22,521 nucleotides of DNA from Deferribacteraceae bacterium UBA1873 (GTDB lineage: Bacteria > Chrysiogenota > Deferribacteres > Deferribacterales > Flexistipitaceae). Position numbers and translations under genes: made by a program. Of this stretch, positions 1 to 7,827 are shown piece by piece. Every line of letters starts with the position of its first letter. The stretch's first letter is position 1. Location of the stretch: contig DDHP01000095.1 in NCBI GenBank assembly GCA_002338145.1, positions 1 to 22,521 of the forward strand, in the 5' to 3' direction. The notes under the pieces were generated by a model that saw only the letters and a program-made list of their open reading frames with translations, did not search any database and had not been told where the DNA came from.

Positions 1-14
1 CGTTAAGCCCTATT

Positions 15-130
15 TTAGGAGGAGAGCAAGAGAGGATACATTTTGTCAAACGTAGTCTGAGATCTCTCGATTCCGGTCGAGATGATAGCTTTTTGTCTTT
101 TCAAGAGGAGTGGCGAGGCTTCCTGGTCAA
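15..130 (+). repeat. Dispersed intergenic repeat, degenerate copy A
   Basis: This non-coding stretch matches, in opposite orientation, the right edge of the window (about 22383-22490). Shared blocks, in order, are a GGAGG-rich run, a GAGRGKAC-like run, TTTTGTCAAAC at 42-52, a GATYTCGA-like block near 61-70, and GAGATGATAG...TTTTGTC at 79-97, which corresponds to TCGAAATGACAG...TTTTTGTC in the right copy. The following GAGTGGC-GAGG block near 109-118 also recurs near 1307-1320. The match was made by eye and is imperfect. No protein is encoded here, so I read it as an eroded intergenic repeat. Confidence 0.5.
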
Positions 131-235
131 ACAGCTATTTTCGGACTATTCCAGTTGGATAAATAACTAAATAACTTGAATTTATTGAGTTTAAGATATA
201 CGTTACTTCACTGCATAAAACAGGGCGAGGAATTT

Positions 236-1177
236 ATGTTAAAACTTAGAAGCGTAGTGGAACTTTATGGTTTTCATCGAATAATACATAATCAGATATG
301 GATTGCTATAGGCTCGGTACTTGCGGCTTTGGGCTACAGTTTGTTCCAGGTGCCTATAAATCTTGTGGCCGGCGGAGCTGGTGGGATTGCAATTATTGTA
401 AAACATTTTACCAATTTTCCTGTGGGTACAACATATTTTCTGATTAATATACCGCTTTTGATAATTGGTTTCAGGTATTTGGGACGTTGGCACTTTATTT
501 TTTCCACTCTTCTGTCAGTAATTATATTTTCCATTTCGGCTGATTTATTTAGTTATTTTCTTCCCCAGACAATGGCAAGATTCCCCATAACCGATGATTT
601 GTTGCTGAATGCACTGTATGCTGGTGTTGTTTTCGGTCTGGGATCCGGGATTATCTTCAGATTTGGTGGAACAATCGGCGGAACAGCAATTTTGGGACGT
701 ATTATAAACAACAAAACAGGATTTCCCATGAGTCAGTCGTATTTTTTCACTGATGGACTGATTATTCTTGTTGCCGGTCTTATTTTTGGGTGGGAACTGG
801 CCCTTTTAGCCCTGATTTCACTTTTTTTTACTGGATTTGCCAGTGATTTTGTGCTGGAAGGAGTAAGCCAGGTGAGGACGGTAAATATTATTACTAACAA
901 ACCGGACGAATTAAAGCATGAAATGATGCATAAACTCAGGCGTGGAATTAGTCAATGGAGCGTTATGGGAGGCTATTCAAACAAGGAATATACCATGATT
1001 TTTTGTACAGTGAGCAGATCTCAGGTGCAGGATTTGAAGATGATTGTAGCCGAAGTAAATCCCGAAGCTTTTATGGTGATAGGTGTGGCACAGCAGGCAA
1101 GAAATGGGCATGGCTTTAAACTTTTGAAAAATCCCAAGAAAAAAGCAAAAAATGTTAACGTAGAAGATATTAGTTAG
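236..1177 (+). CDS. YitT family integral membrane protein (DUF161 + DUF2179)
   Basis: Predicted inner-membrane protein of 313 residues. The N-terminal two thirds hold about five hydrophobic helices in a YitT-type arrangement, with a glycine-rich segment (NLVAGGAGGIAI) after the first helix and another (FRFGGTIGGTAILGRI) in the middle, both typical of the family. The last ~85 residues (from about SQVRTVNIITNKPDEL) form the soluble DUF2179 domain. A longer frame opens upstream at 176, but the ATG at 236 has a GAGG ribosome site five bases upstream and begins just before the first conserved helix, so I prefer it. The biochemical role of YitT proteins is not established; transport is often suggested. 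It stands alone, with repeat-like DNA on both sides. Confidence 0.85.
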   Translation: MLKLRSVVELYGFHRIIHNQIWIAIGSVLAALGYSLFQVPINLVAGGAGGIAIIVKHFTNFPVGTTYFLINIPLLIIGFRYLGRWHFIFSTLLSVIIFSISADLFSYFLPQTMARFPITDDLLLNALYAGVVFGLGSGIIFRFGGTIGGTAILGRIINNKTGFPMSQSYFFTDGLIILVAGLIFGWELALLALISLFFTGFASDFVLEGVSQVRTVNIITNKPDELKHEMMHKLRRGISQWSVMGGYSNKEYTMIFCTVSRSQVQDLKMIVAEVNPEAFMVIGVAQQARNGHGFKLLKNPKKKAKNVNVEDIS

Positions 1178-1228
1178 CAATATTAAGCATAATTGCATAT
1201 TTATTTAGCATATACGATTAAGTAAAAG

Positions 1229-1325
1229 AGATGACAGGACTTTATGTCATTCCTATCCCTGCTAAATGACCTTTGGTCTATCAGCGAAGCTAATATTTAA
1301 CAGGGCGAGTGGCACCGAGGAAGCT
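1229..1325 (+). repeat. Dispersed intergenic repeat, degenerate copy B
   Basis: The gap between yitT and the convergent 82-residue gene contains the hairpin ATGACA (1231-1236) / TGTCAT (1245-1250), with an 8-base loop. It is flanked by GAG and TCC, as in the repeat copies at both ends of the window (79-101 and 22387-22413). Further right, GAGTGGCACCGAGG at 1307-1320 resembles GAGTGGCGAGG in copy A. The hairpin could also help end transcription between the convergent genes, but it has no T-run, so a terminator role is only possible. Confidence 0.4.
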
Positions 1326-1368
1326 CTATTCTTATATAACAAATATATCTGCGTTTCTGCTTATCTTA

Positions 1369-1617
1369 TCAGTCGTATAGAATCATGTTTATTGTTTTTT
1401 TGATATCTTCAGGAGAGGTGGCATCTTTGCAGCATCCTGCCTCAGCAAAGGGATCATAATCTGATACCTGAAATATGAGGGATTCCACAAGGTCTTTTTT
1501 TTCTTCCATAATATTTGGTTTTTGTATGATGATTTCTATCTCCCTGGCTAAAAAATCGGGGAAATCAAGGTTTTCCTGGGAGTAGGCTAAAGATTCCTTC
1601 AGTTTTGATGCAAGCAT
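1369..1617 (-). CDS. Small acidic protein of unknown function (82 aa)
   Basis: I do not recognise a family. It is convincing as a gene because an excellent ribosome site (AAAGGAG, spacer 5) precedes its ATG and it follows the phosphodiesterase gene on the same strand after 58 bases, suggesting co-transcription. The protein is mostly predicted helix and acidic, with no signal peptide or membrane segment. It carries a vicinal cysteine pair (C62, C63) in an EAGCCKD context and ends in a short helix. The cysteine pair might bind metal or be redox active, but nothing in the context tests this. It could be a lineage-restricted cytoplasmic protein. Confidence 0.65.
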   Translation of the reverse strand: MLASKLKESLAYSQENLDFPDFLAREIEIIIQKPNIMEEKKDLVESLIFQVSDYDPFAEAGCCKDATSPEDIKKTINMILYD

Positions 1618-1675
1618 ATTTTCTCCTTTATCAGTTACTGGTTATTTGAAATCTTCCTTATAATATAATAACGTT

Positions 1676-2452
1676 TTAAATTAAATAGTCAAGGGCGTAT
1701 GGTTCTTGTGATAAGATAAGCTCAGGATGTGTTTTTGTGCCTATCTTTGGGGGATTATTAGTTGTCAGATAATCCAAACCTTCCTGTCTGTATATGTCTG
1801 CTTTTACAGGGTCGTCTTCCGTCCATACATTTGTTAATAGGTTGGATTTTTTAGCTTTCCTTATACATTCTATACATTTATGCATTTCGCCTGCAACACC
1901 GATTCCGTTGTAGCCGTTGGCTAATGCGTTTTCTATGATTTCTTCTACAGTAAGGTTATTGGTTTTATAAAAATTTACCAGTTTGAATCTGTTGACATTA
2001 GGCATCATTTTGCCTGCTAAATCTAATACCTGTGAAGAAAAGCTTACTATGCTTATGTTATAATTTGGGATGTATTTAGAATTGGATAATTCCGACTTGA
2101 GGTGGGGGATGATTTCTTCCCCGCACTTTATTTCCAGAAAAAGCTTTTTGCCAAAAATCATATTTTCGATAACATCCTGAAGCAGCGGTATCCTTTCAGG
2201 TCTGCCGAGGGTATTGGCGATGTTTCTTACTAATAACGATTCCAAGCTTTTATAGCTACTTAATTCTACGCTTTTACTTACACCGGTTACTCTTAAGGTG
2301 TTATCATCGTGCATTGCAACAATTTTTTTGTCTGCTGTCAGTCTGATGTCCACTTCCACACCGTCAGCATTATCGATCCATGCCCAATTTATAGCTGCAA
2401 CAGTATTTTCCGGAGCTTTGAGGTTTGAACCTCTGTGTGCAATTATCTTCAA
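1676..2452 (-). CDS. Glycerophosphodiester phosphodiesterase (GDPD/UgpQ-like)
   Basis: Predicted to hydrolyse glycerophosphodiesters, released from phospholipids, to glycerol-3-phosphate and an alcohol. The 258-residue single-domain TIM barrel has the family signatures in order: HRG at 6-8, PENT at 14-17, the metal-binding E33 and D35 in GVEVDIRLT, the second catalytic histidine H48 in MHDD, an FLEIK strand with E107 and K109, and a C-terminal YLTTNNP segment like the usual TNxP end. There is no signal peptide, so it is probably cytoplasmic, as in UgpQ. An AAAGGAG ribosome site lies eight bases before the ATG. The next gene on the strand is the 82-residue unknown. No glycerol or glycerophosphodiester transporter is nearby. 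Confidence 0.88.
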   Translation of the reverse strand: MKIIAHRGSNLKAPENTVAAINWAWIDNADGVEVDIRLTADKKIVAMHDDNTLRVTGVSKSVELSSYKSLESLLVRNIANTLGRPERIPLLQDVIENMIFGKKLFLEIKCGEEIIPHLKSELSNSKYIPNYNISIVSFSSQVLDLAGKMMPNVNRFKLVNFYKTNNLTVEEIIENALANGYNGIGVAGEMHKCIECIRKAKKSNLLTNVWTEDDPVKADIYRQEGLDYLTTNNPPKIGTKTHPELILSQEPYALDYLI

Positions 2453-2562
2453 AATAACTCCTTTGTTGTATTTGTTTATAAATTTAGCAGAAAAATGTAA
2501 AATAATTTTTATATATTTGTAAAAAAATAAATATATTTAAAATAAATTTGACTATACATGAT

Positions 2563-2582
2563 TTTATGCATAAAGGTATAAT
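2563..2582 (+). promoter_or_regulatory. 12-bp perfect palindrome followed by a TATAAT box
   Basis: The 256-base divergent gap between the phosphodiesterase and the binding-protein gene is extremely AT-rich. Within it, TTTATGCATAAA (2563-2574) is a perfect palindrome and TATAAT (2577-2582) follows three bases later. No good -35 sits 16-18 bases upstream of the TATAAT; the nearest, TTGACT at 2548-2553, is 23 bases away. This could be an operator or activator site over a promoter for the downstream sensing operon, but palindromes of this composition also arise by chance in such DNA. Confidence 0.3.
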
Positions 2583-2708
2583 AAATTTTAGGTTGATAAA
2601 ATAAAAAATAGAAAAAAAGGTACAATTTATCATAAGCTTGTAAAGAATATTTTTTTATGCAATACAATATTTATTTGATTTAGTGAAAAATGTGTTTTAA
2701 ATTATATT

Positions 2709-3698
2709 ATGCGTAAATTTATTATAATTATAATATGCCTGTTTTTGGGGATAACATCTGAGGTCTTTGCTTTAACTTCAAAGCCTAACGGCAAAAATGT
2801 TCGTATCGGTGTTATTTTGTTCTCAGAAGATTTCCGGGAGACATATACAGGACTTAAGGAGGGTCTGGAAGATCTTGATTATATTAATCTGCGTTTTGAT
2901 ATTGAAAATATAGAGGGGGATTTGTCCAAAATTCCTGATATTTTGGAGCGTTTTAGTAAAAGAAATATTGATATTATTATGGCCACCACCACACCGGTGA
3001 ACCAAAGAATTTTTAAGTATAATGATAAATACGGTTTCAATGTGCTGTTTACAGTAGTTGCTGAGCCTGTTTCCTCAGGTTTGGTTAATTCAATGCAACA
3101 TCCCGGTAAAAATTTTACAGGTGTGAGCCACTTATCTTTCAGACTCCTTCCAAAACGTTTTGAGATATTTACAGAAGTATTTCCTTTTAGGGATAAAATC
3201 ATATGTTTGGTTGATTCAGAAGATACCTTTGCAGAAAATCAGTTTGAATATTTGCGTCCTTTTAGACAACGCTATCCTGCAAAAGAGATTATTAAAGTAT
3301 CAGTAACCAGAGATGCGAATCTGAAGCATGTACTGGATGAATTACAATTGAAAAATCCTGGGCAATACGGAATTGTTATGATGCCTCACGCACTTTTTGT
3401 TGATAAATTTGATATTTTACAAAATTATGCATTCAGTCATAAAATACCGATAATGGTTATTGACAGCTATTTGCTGGAAAAAGGAGGGGCATTGGGATAT
3501 TCCGCAGAATTTTATGATGTCGGTTATCAGTTGGCTGTGCAGGCAGCCGGTATTATTGAAGGTAGGAGTGCCTCTGATATACCTGTACAGTTGCCCAACA
3601 AAGTGGAGCTGGCTGTTAATAAAAAAATTCTAAAAAAGATGGGTATTCGGTACAATGAAAAATACCTTTCGTATGCAAACAGAGTGGTAAATGAGTAG
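2709..3698 (+). CDS. Periplasmic substrate-binding protein, ABC_sub_bind (DUF534/TrpX-like) family
   Basis: Exported solute-binding protein of 329 residues. It has a Sec signal peptide (MRK, then a run of isoleucines) with likely cleavage after VFA at 21, then an RIGVILFSED first strand. The family's central signature is seen as ATTTPVNQ...FTVVAEPVSSGLVNS...PGKNFTGVSH (residues about 96-146). Family members usually work with TrpYZ-type permease and ATPase genes, but none is present. Instead its last eight bases (ATGAGTAG) overlap the start of a large hybrid sensor kinase, so it probably presents a ligand to that kinase, as LuxP does to LuxQ. The ligand is unknown. The ribosome site is weak; the start is set by the signal peptide. 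Confidence 0.85.
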   Translation: MRKFIIIIICLFLGITSEVFALTSKPNGKNVRIGVILFSEDFRETYTGLKEGLEDLDYINLRFDIENIEGDLSKIPDILERFSKRNIDIIMATTTPVNQRIFKYNDKYGFNVLFTVVAEPVSSGLVNSMQHPGKNFTGVSHLSFRLLPKRFEIFTEVFPFRDKIICLVDSEDTFAENQFEYLRPFRQRYPAKEIIKVSVTRDANLKHVLDELQLKNPGQYGIVMMPHALFVDKFDILQNYAFSHKIPIMVIDSYLLEKGGALGYSAEFYDVGYQLAVQAAGIIEGRSASDIPVQLPNKVELAVNKKILKKMGIRYNEKYLSYANRVVNE

Positions 3699-6600
3699 AC
3701 TGTTTGTAGATATAGCAAAAAAAATATTTTTGATTACCATACTTCCGTTAATTGTGCTGTTTTTCATTTACTTTTTTATTTTGAGATCAGCATATATTGA
3801 CAATGTCAAAGAACACGCCCTTAAAGATTTGATTTTCCTAAAGGAGAATATCTCCAACCAAATTGAGATAATAGAAAAAAGCTCATTGTATGCACTGGAA
3901 ATGAGTGATCATATGTCTTCCGGTATCAGCAGTGATTCAGAAAATAGATATAATCATTTAAAAGGAATATTTTACCGTTTCAGCGAGCTTTACGAAATGG
4001 GTGTTTTTTTAGACGACAAGCCTGTTTTTGGCATTTCAAAATATGATATATTTGACCCTAACCATAACACTCTGAGGGAAAACTCTGATTTTTTTTCAAA
4101 AAATGGTAATTATTATATACTGAAGAGAGTGAAATCTTCTGTAAACAGTGAAGAACTCAGATACTCAATTTTCGCAAATAAATTTTTTATGAAGTTTATA
4201 TCCAAGATATCTTCTGATTATGTTTTTTTTGTTCTAAATAAAGAAGGTGATATTATTTTTAACAGCCATCCGGATATGGATAATATTGAAAAGAAGCATA
4301 TTGCCGATATTAAATCTATTTTGAGCAGCAACGGTGAAAGCAGCAGAAGCAGTGTTATTTTGCCCTACAAAAGCCCCTTTATTACACTGTATAATCCGGA
4401 AGATTTTCCTTTTATTCTTGGGGTGGAAACCCATAACAGCTCCATCTATAATCACTTTATATCAGATATTGGTGATTTCGGTATTCTGATTTTTATTTTT
4501 ATTATCGCAGAAGTGGTTGCAACTTTCGTTACAGCAAAAAATATTGCCAAACCTATAAATTCTCTCAATGATCTTTCTATGCAATTGAAAGATGGGGTTT
4601 TTAAACTGAATTTAATGGATATTCCTGATAATGAGTTGGGGGATTTGATAATTAATTTTCAGTCGGCTGCTGAAAGGATTAAAAACCTCTTGGCAGATAA
4701 AGATGCTCAACATGAAGAAATACTATCTTTGTACAAAAGTAACAAAATGCAGCTTGAGAAACTTGATAAGCTTTTTAACAGTATCATTGACGGGGTTTAT
4801 GTTGTTAACAGCGATATGGAAATAACATATATAAATGATGCGGAGCTATATTTTCTTGATAGAACGAGGAAAGAGGTAATCGGGGAAAAATGTTATAGTG
4901 TTTTTTATGGGGAGCAGTCTCCATGCGCTCATTGTCCGCTGCTGGATACGGGGGAAAGAAAAACGTTTGTTCTTCGTGATGTATATCTGCCTGGGCTGGG
5001 GAGAAATGACAGAGAGCGTATTTATGCAAACATATATTTTGTACCTTTTGGTGAAAGTGAATACATTGTAAGTATTCATGATATTACAGAAATCAACATA
5101 GCATACAATAATTTGGCTGAAAAAGAAAATCTTCTTCAGAAAATTTTTGAAGCATCCAGGGATGCTATTTTTCTGAAAGATACCGAAGGGGTTTATCTAC
5201 AAACAAACAATGCCTTCGATGAAATATTTGATTTGCCTCATAACTTTGCTATGGGCAAAAAGGACTATGATATATTTCCTTTTGAGATTGCGGAAAAATT
5301 CCATGAGTTAGATATGAAAATTTTGGAGAGAAAAAATCCTGAGAGGCTCGACGAGACATTTAATAAATACGGAAAATCTGTTTATCTGGAAACATCCAAA
5401 GTGCCTGTAGCTGATGATGATGGGAGTATTATTGGTATTCTTGGGATAAGCAGGGATATTACCCGTCGCAAGCATTTGGAAATGAGGCTGCAACAGGAAA
5501 GGGACAGACTGCTGGTTACTCTGCACAGTATAGGTGACGGTGTTATAGTAACCAATGAAGTGGGCAAAGTAGAAATGTTAAATACTGTGGCTTCACAACT
5601 GACCGGTTTTGGTGAAGGAGAAGCTGTTGGCAAAGATATCGACAAAATCTTTAATATCGTCAGTGAAAAAAATGGGGAACAGTTGGAGAGCCCGGTGAGG
5701 AAATGTATAAAAGAGCAAAAAATATACACACTTTCCAACCATACGTTGCTGATAAACAAAAATGGCGAAAAAATTGTGGTAGCTGACAGTGCGGCACCTA
5801 TTGTTTATGACGGTAAGGTTACGGGCTCGGTACTTGTTTTCAGGGATGAGACGGAAAAAAGATACATGCTGGAAGAAATTATTAAGAAACAAAAGCTGGA
5901 GTCGGTGGGAATTTTGGCGGGGGGAATCGCCCATGATTTTAATAACATTCTTGCTGCAGTGAATACATATATTACTCTACTGGAAATGTCTCTGGAAAAT
6001 GATGAGTCAGCCGCCAATTACATTGACAATATGAAAAATCTGATTGAAAGAGCTAAGTTCCTCTCTAATCAGCTGCTTACATTTTCAAAGGGTGGCGCAC
6101 CTATTAAAAAGTCTATGAATATTTATTCACTTGTGAAAGAAACGGCGGATTTTGTGCTGGTGGGTACGAACATCAGATGTTTAATTGAGAAAGACGATGA
6201 TTTGTGGGATGTTGATGCAGATTCGAACCAGCTATCTCAGGTTATACATAATATTTTGTTAAATGCCAGGCAGGCAGTAAATGAAAAGGGCAGAATTACT
6301 ATTTCACTTAAAAATGAAACTGTTGAAACCGGTAGTGACATTTTACCTGCGGGCAATTATGTGAAAATTGATATAACTGATGATGGGGAGGGAATATGTA
6401 ATGAGCATTTGAACAGAATTTTTGAACCTTTTTACACATCCAAAAATGACGGAAGTGGGTTGGGATTGTCCATTGCTTATTCTATCATTGAAAAACATGA
6501 AGGACATATTGCTGTTACTTCTGAAAAGGGTAAAGGAACGACTTTTACAATGTACCTAAAAACACCTGAGAAACGACAGACACAATCGCATCTTTCAGAT

Positions 6601-7002
6601 ACCGGCGAAGATAAAACCGATGCCACAGGCAGAGGTTTGGCAAAAAAAGTGCTTATTGTGGATGACGAAAAGGATATAAGAGAATCATTGTCGTCTCTGC
6701 TAAAAGCTATGGGGCATGAATGTGAAATTGCTGCAGATGCCGAGACTGCATTAGAAAAATATAGCGCTTCAGGTGGGACATATGATATAGTTATTTCTGA
6801 CTATACGTTGCAGGCAAGCATGAGCGGTCTTGACCTGGCCAGAAAAATTAAGGCAAATTTCCCCACTGCAAAAATTGTTATTATGACAGGCTATAGCGAG
6901 AATAATCTTGCATCTGGATACTCAACACATGAGATTGATGGGTTTTTGCCCAAGCCTTTTAGTAAAAAAGATATTTCGGAGCTTATGAGAAAAATTGGTT
7001 GA
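3691..7002 (+). CDS. Hybrid sensor histidine kinase (extracytoplasmic sensor, three PAS, HisKA, HATPase, receiver)
   Basis: Inner-membrane hybrid kinase of 1103 residues. Order: TM1 about 11-31; a periplasmic sensor region about 32-260; TM2 about 263-283; a HAMP-like linker about 285-335; a short coiled coil; PAS 1 about 355-470, with C401, C412 and C415 in a PCxxCP setting; PAS 2 about 478-595; PAS 3 about 603-725; HisKA with phospho-acceptor H748 in GGIAHDFNN; HATPase with N-box HNILLNA (853-859), G1 DDGEG (897-901) and G2 GSGLGLS (921-927); and a C-terminal receiver with D991/D992, phospho-acceptor D1037, T1066 and K1088. All catalytic residues are intact. It is translationally coupled to the upstream binding-protein gene. 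No separate response regulator or output gene lies next to it, so the downstream target is unknown. Confidence 0.92.
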   Translation: MSRLFVDIAKKIFLITILPLIVLFFIYFFILRSAYIDNVKEHALKDLIFLKENISNQIEIIEKSSLYALEMSDHMSSGISSDSENRYNHLKGIFYRFSELYEMGVFLDDKPVFGISKYDIFDPNHNTLRENSDFFSKNGNYYILKRVKSSVNSEELRYSIFANKFFMKFISKISSDYVFFVLNKEGDIIFNSHPDMDNIEKKHIADIKSILSSNGESSRSSVILPYKSPFITLYNPEDFPFILGVETHNSSIYNHFISDIGDFGILIFIFIIAEVVATFVTAKNIAKPINSLNDLSMQLKDGVFKLNLMDIPDNELGDLIINFQSAAERIKNLLADKDAQHEEILSLYKSNKMQLEKLDKLFNSIIDGVYVVNSDMEITYINDAELYFLDRTRKEVIGEKCYSVFYGEQSPCAHCPLLDTGERKTFVLRDVYLPGLGRNDRERIYANIYFVPFGESEYIVSIHDITEINIAYNNLAEKENLLQKIFEASRDAIFLKDTEGVYLQTNNAFDEIFDLPHNFAMGKKDYDIFPFEIAEKFHELDMKILERKNPERLDETFNKYGKSVYLETSKVPVADDDGSIIGILGISRDITRRKHLEMRLQQERDRLLVTLHSIGDGVIVTNEVGKVEMLNTVASQLTGFGEGEAVGKDIDKIFNIVSEKNGEQLESPVRKCIKEQKIYTLSNHTLLINKNGEKIVVADSAAPIVYDGKVTGSVLVFRDETEKRYMLEEIIKKQKLESVGILAGGIAHDFNNILAAVNTYITLLEMSLENDESAANYIDNMKNLIERAKFLSNQLLTFSKGGAPIKKSMNIYSLVKETADFVLVGTNIRCLIEKDDDLWDVDADSNQLSQVIHNILLNARQAVNEKGRITISLKNETVETGSDILPAGNYVKIDITDDGEGICNEHLNRIFEPFYTSKNDGSGLGLSIAYSIIEKHEGHIAVTSEKGKGTTFTMYLKTPEKRQTQSHLSDTGEDKTDATGRGLAKKVLIVDDEKDIRESLSSLLKAMGHECEIAADAETALEKYSASGGTYDIVISDYTLQASMSGLDLARKIKANFPTAKIVIMTGYSENNLASGYSTHEIDGFLPKPFSKKDISELMRKIG

Positions 7003-7082
7003 CAAGCTATTTATATTTGCTATACTTCAAATTAATCAAAAGAATTAAGACCCTCCCCCCTCCTTAAAAATATATGGAGATT

Positions 7083-7106
7083 GCCGGCCAAATGGCCGGC
7101 TTTTTT
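7083..7106 (+). terminator. Intrinsic terminator after the hybrid kinase
   Basis: GCCGGCCA (7083-7090) pairs perfectly with TGGCCGGC (7093-7100) and is followed directly by six T residues. The stem is GC-rich in otherwise AT-rich DNA. It ends the binding-protein/kinase operon 80 bases after the kinase stop codon and isolates it from the marR gene. Confidence 0.92.
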
Positions 7107-7131
7107 AATCCTGATATCTTATTTCCATCGT

Positions 7132-7145
7132 AACATTAAAATGTT
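7132..7145. promoter_or_regulatory. Short dyad AACATT-AA-AATGTT upstream of marR
   Basis: Two 6-bp perfect arms separated by two A residues lie about 115 bases before the marR start. The rest of the gap after the terminator (7107-7261) is AT-rich, without a convincing -35/-10 pair. MarR proteins often regulate themselves through short dyads, so this could be an autoregulatory site, but the distance from the gene and AT-rich setting leave it weakly supported. Confidence 0.22.
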
Positions 7146-7261
7146 TGTTCTGTTATTATCTTTTAAAATTTTGGTATTGAACTAATTCATTTTCTTTGCT
7201 ATTTTATATTGAAAATATTTTAGTTGCAAATTGTTACTTTAAACTTTAATGAGGATATATA

Positions 7262-7720
7262 ATGTACGATAAAGATCATCTTTGTATGAACCTTATTTTG
7301 AATATAAGAAAAATCAACAGGCTTCTTGATAAATATACCAAATATCTTAACCAGAAATATAACATCACTCTTCCCCAATTAATATGTCTCTACGAAATAA
7401 AAAGAGAGGGCAGCATAAATCTTACAGAGCTTACGAGACGGGTTAATCTGAATAATAGTGCCATTACAGGTATTGTGGACAGGCTTGAATTAAAGGGATA
7501 TGTCAGAAGAGTCAAAAGTGGAAAAGACAGAAGGATTATTAATATTGAGCTAACGGAAAAAGGCACCGATTTTGTAGACAGGTCTTTTCAAGTTTTAGAA
7601 GATGACTGTTTTTTTGAGAAAAATAAATTTGATGAGCAGGCTATTGTTAATCTTATAAAGTCCATACAAAAAATTACTGATTCTTTCGATCCTGAAGTAA
7701 AGAAAATCGAAATTAATTAA
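7262..7720 (+). CDS. MarR family transcriptional regulator
   Basis: Predicted cytoplasmic dimeric winged-helix DNA-binding protein of 152 residues. The fold can be followed: N-terminal dimer helices, a helix-turn-helix covering INLTELTRRVNLNNSAITGIVDRLELKGYV in pieces, and a wing with the conserved KDRR followed by INIELTEKG. C-terminal helices complete the dimer interface. A GAGGA ribosome site is seven bases before the ATG. MarR proteins usually repress neighbouring genes and release DNA on binding small ligands. The next operon (TPR-PilB-like-PilT-RqcH) starts 107 bases downstream with a perfect inverted repeat at its promoter, making that operon the obvious candidate target. Ligand unknown. 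Confidence 0.9.
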   Translation: MYDKDHLCMNLILNIRKINRLLDKYTKYLNQKYNITLPQLICLYEIKREGSINLTELTRRVNLNNSAITGIVDRLELKGYVRRVKSGKDRRIINIELTEKGTDFVDRSFQVLEDDCFFEKNKFDEQAIVNLIKSIQKITDSFDPEVKKIEIN

Positions 7721-7749
7721 CAACTTCCGGATTATCTTTGTCTTTTACA

Positions 7750-7778
7750 TGAACATTATTTTGTGTTATTAGTATAAT
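7750..7778 (+). promoter_or_regulatory. Predicted sigma-70 promoter for the TPR-pilT operon
   Basis: TGAACA (7750-7755; 4 of 6 matches to TTGACA) and a perfect TATAAT (7773-7778) are separated by 17 bases. The pair lies in the gap between marR and the TPR gene, about 50 bases before the TPR start codon, and is immediately followed by the inverted repeat at 7779-7807. Confidence 0.55.
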
Positions 7779-7807
7779 TAATGTACGCTGTATCTGTCTG
7801 TACATTA
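7779..7807. promoter_or_regulatory. Perfect inverted repeat at the pil operon promoter (candidate operator)
   Basis: TAATGTAC (7779-7786) and GTACATTA (7800-7807) are exact reverse complements with a 13-base spacer. The element begins at the base after the TATAAT box, so it covers the expected transcription start. This is the usual position of a repressor operator. The adjacent MarR-type gene encodes a plausible binder, although 29 bp is longer than a typical MarR site. It might instead form a hairpin at the 5' end of the mRNA. Confidence 0.5.
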
Positions 7808-7827
7808 TGTGGAAGCCGGGAGAGTAT

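Noticed and set aside
176..235. Longer start for the YitT protein (TTG at 176)
   Set aside because: The ATG at 236 has a GAGG site at the right distance; the extension shows no family similarity.
1310..1325. TGGCAC-N5-AAGCT, resembling a sigma-54 promoter
   Set aside because: The -12 element is poor, no plus-strand gene follows before a minus-strand gene, and the bases belong to a block also seen in repeat copy A.
2548..2582. TTGACT and TATAAT as a promoter pair for the binding-protein gene
   Set aside because: The spacer is 23 bases, too long for a normal sigma-70 promoter; only the palindrome plus TATAAT was kept, at low confidence.
5382..5934. Overlapping minus-strand frames inside the hybrid kinase gene
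   Set aside because: Antisense to conserved PAS and HisKA coding sequence; no motif or ribosome site worth supporting.
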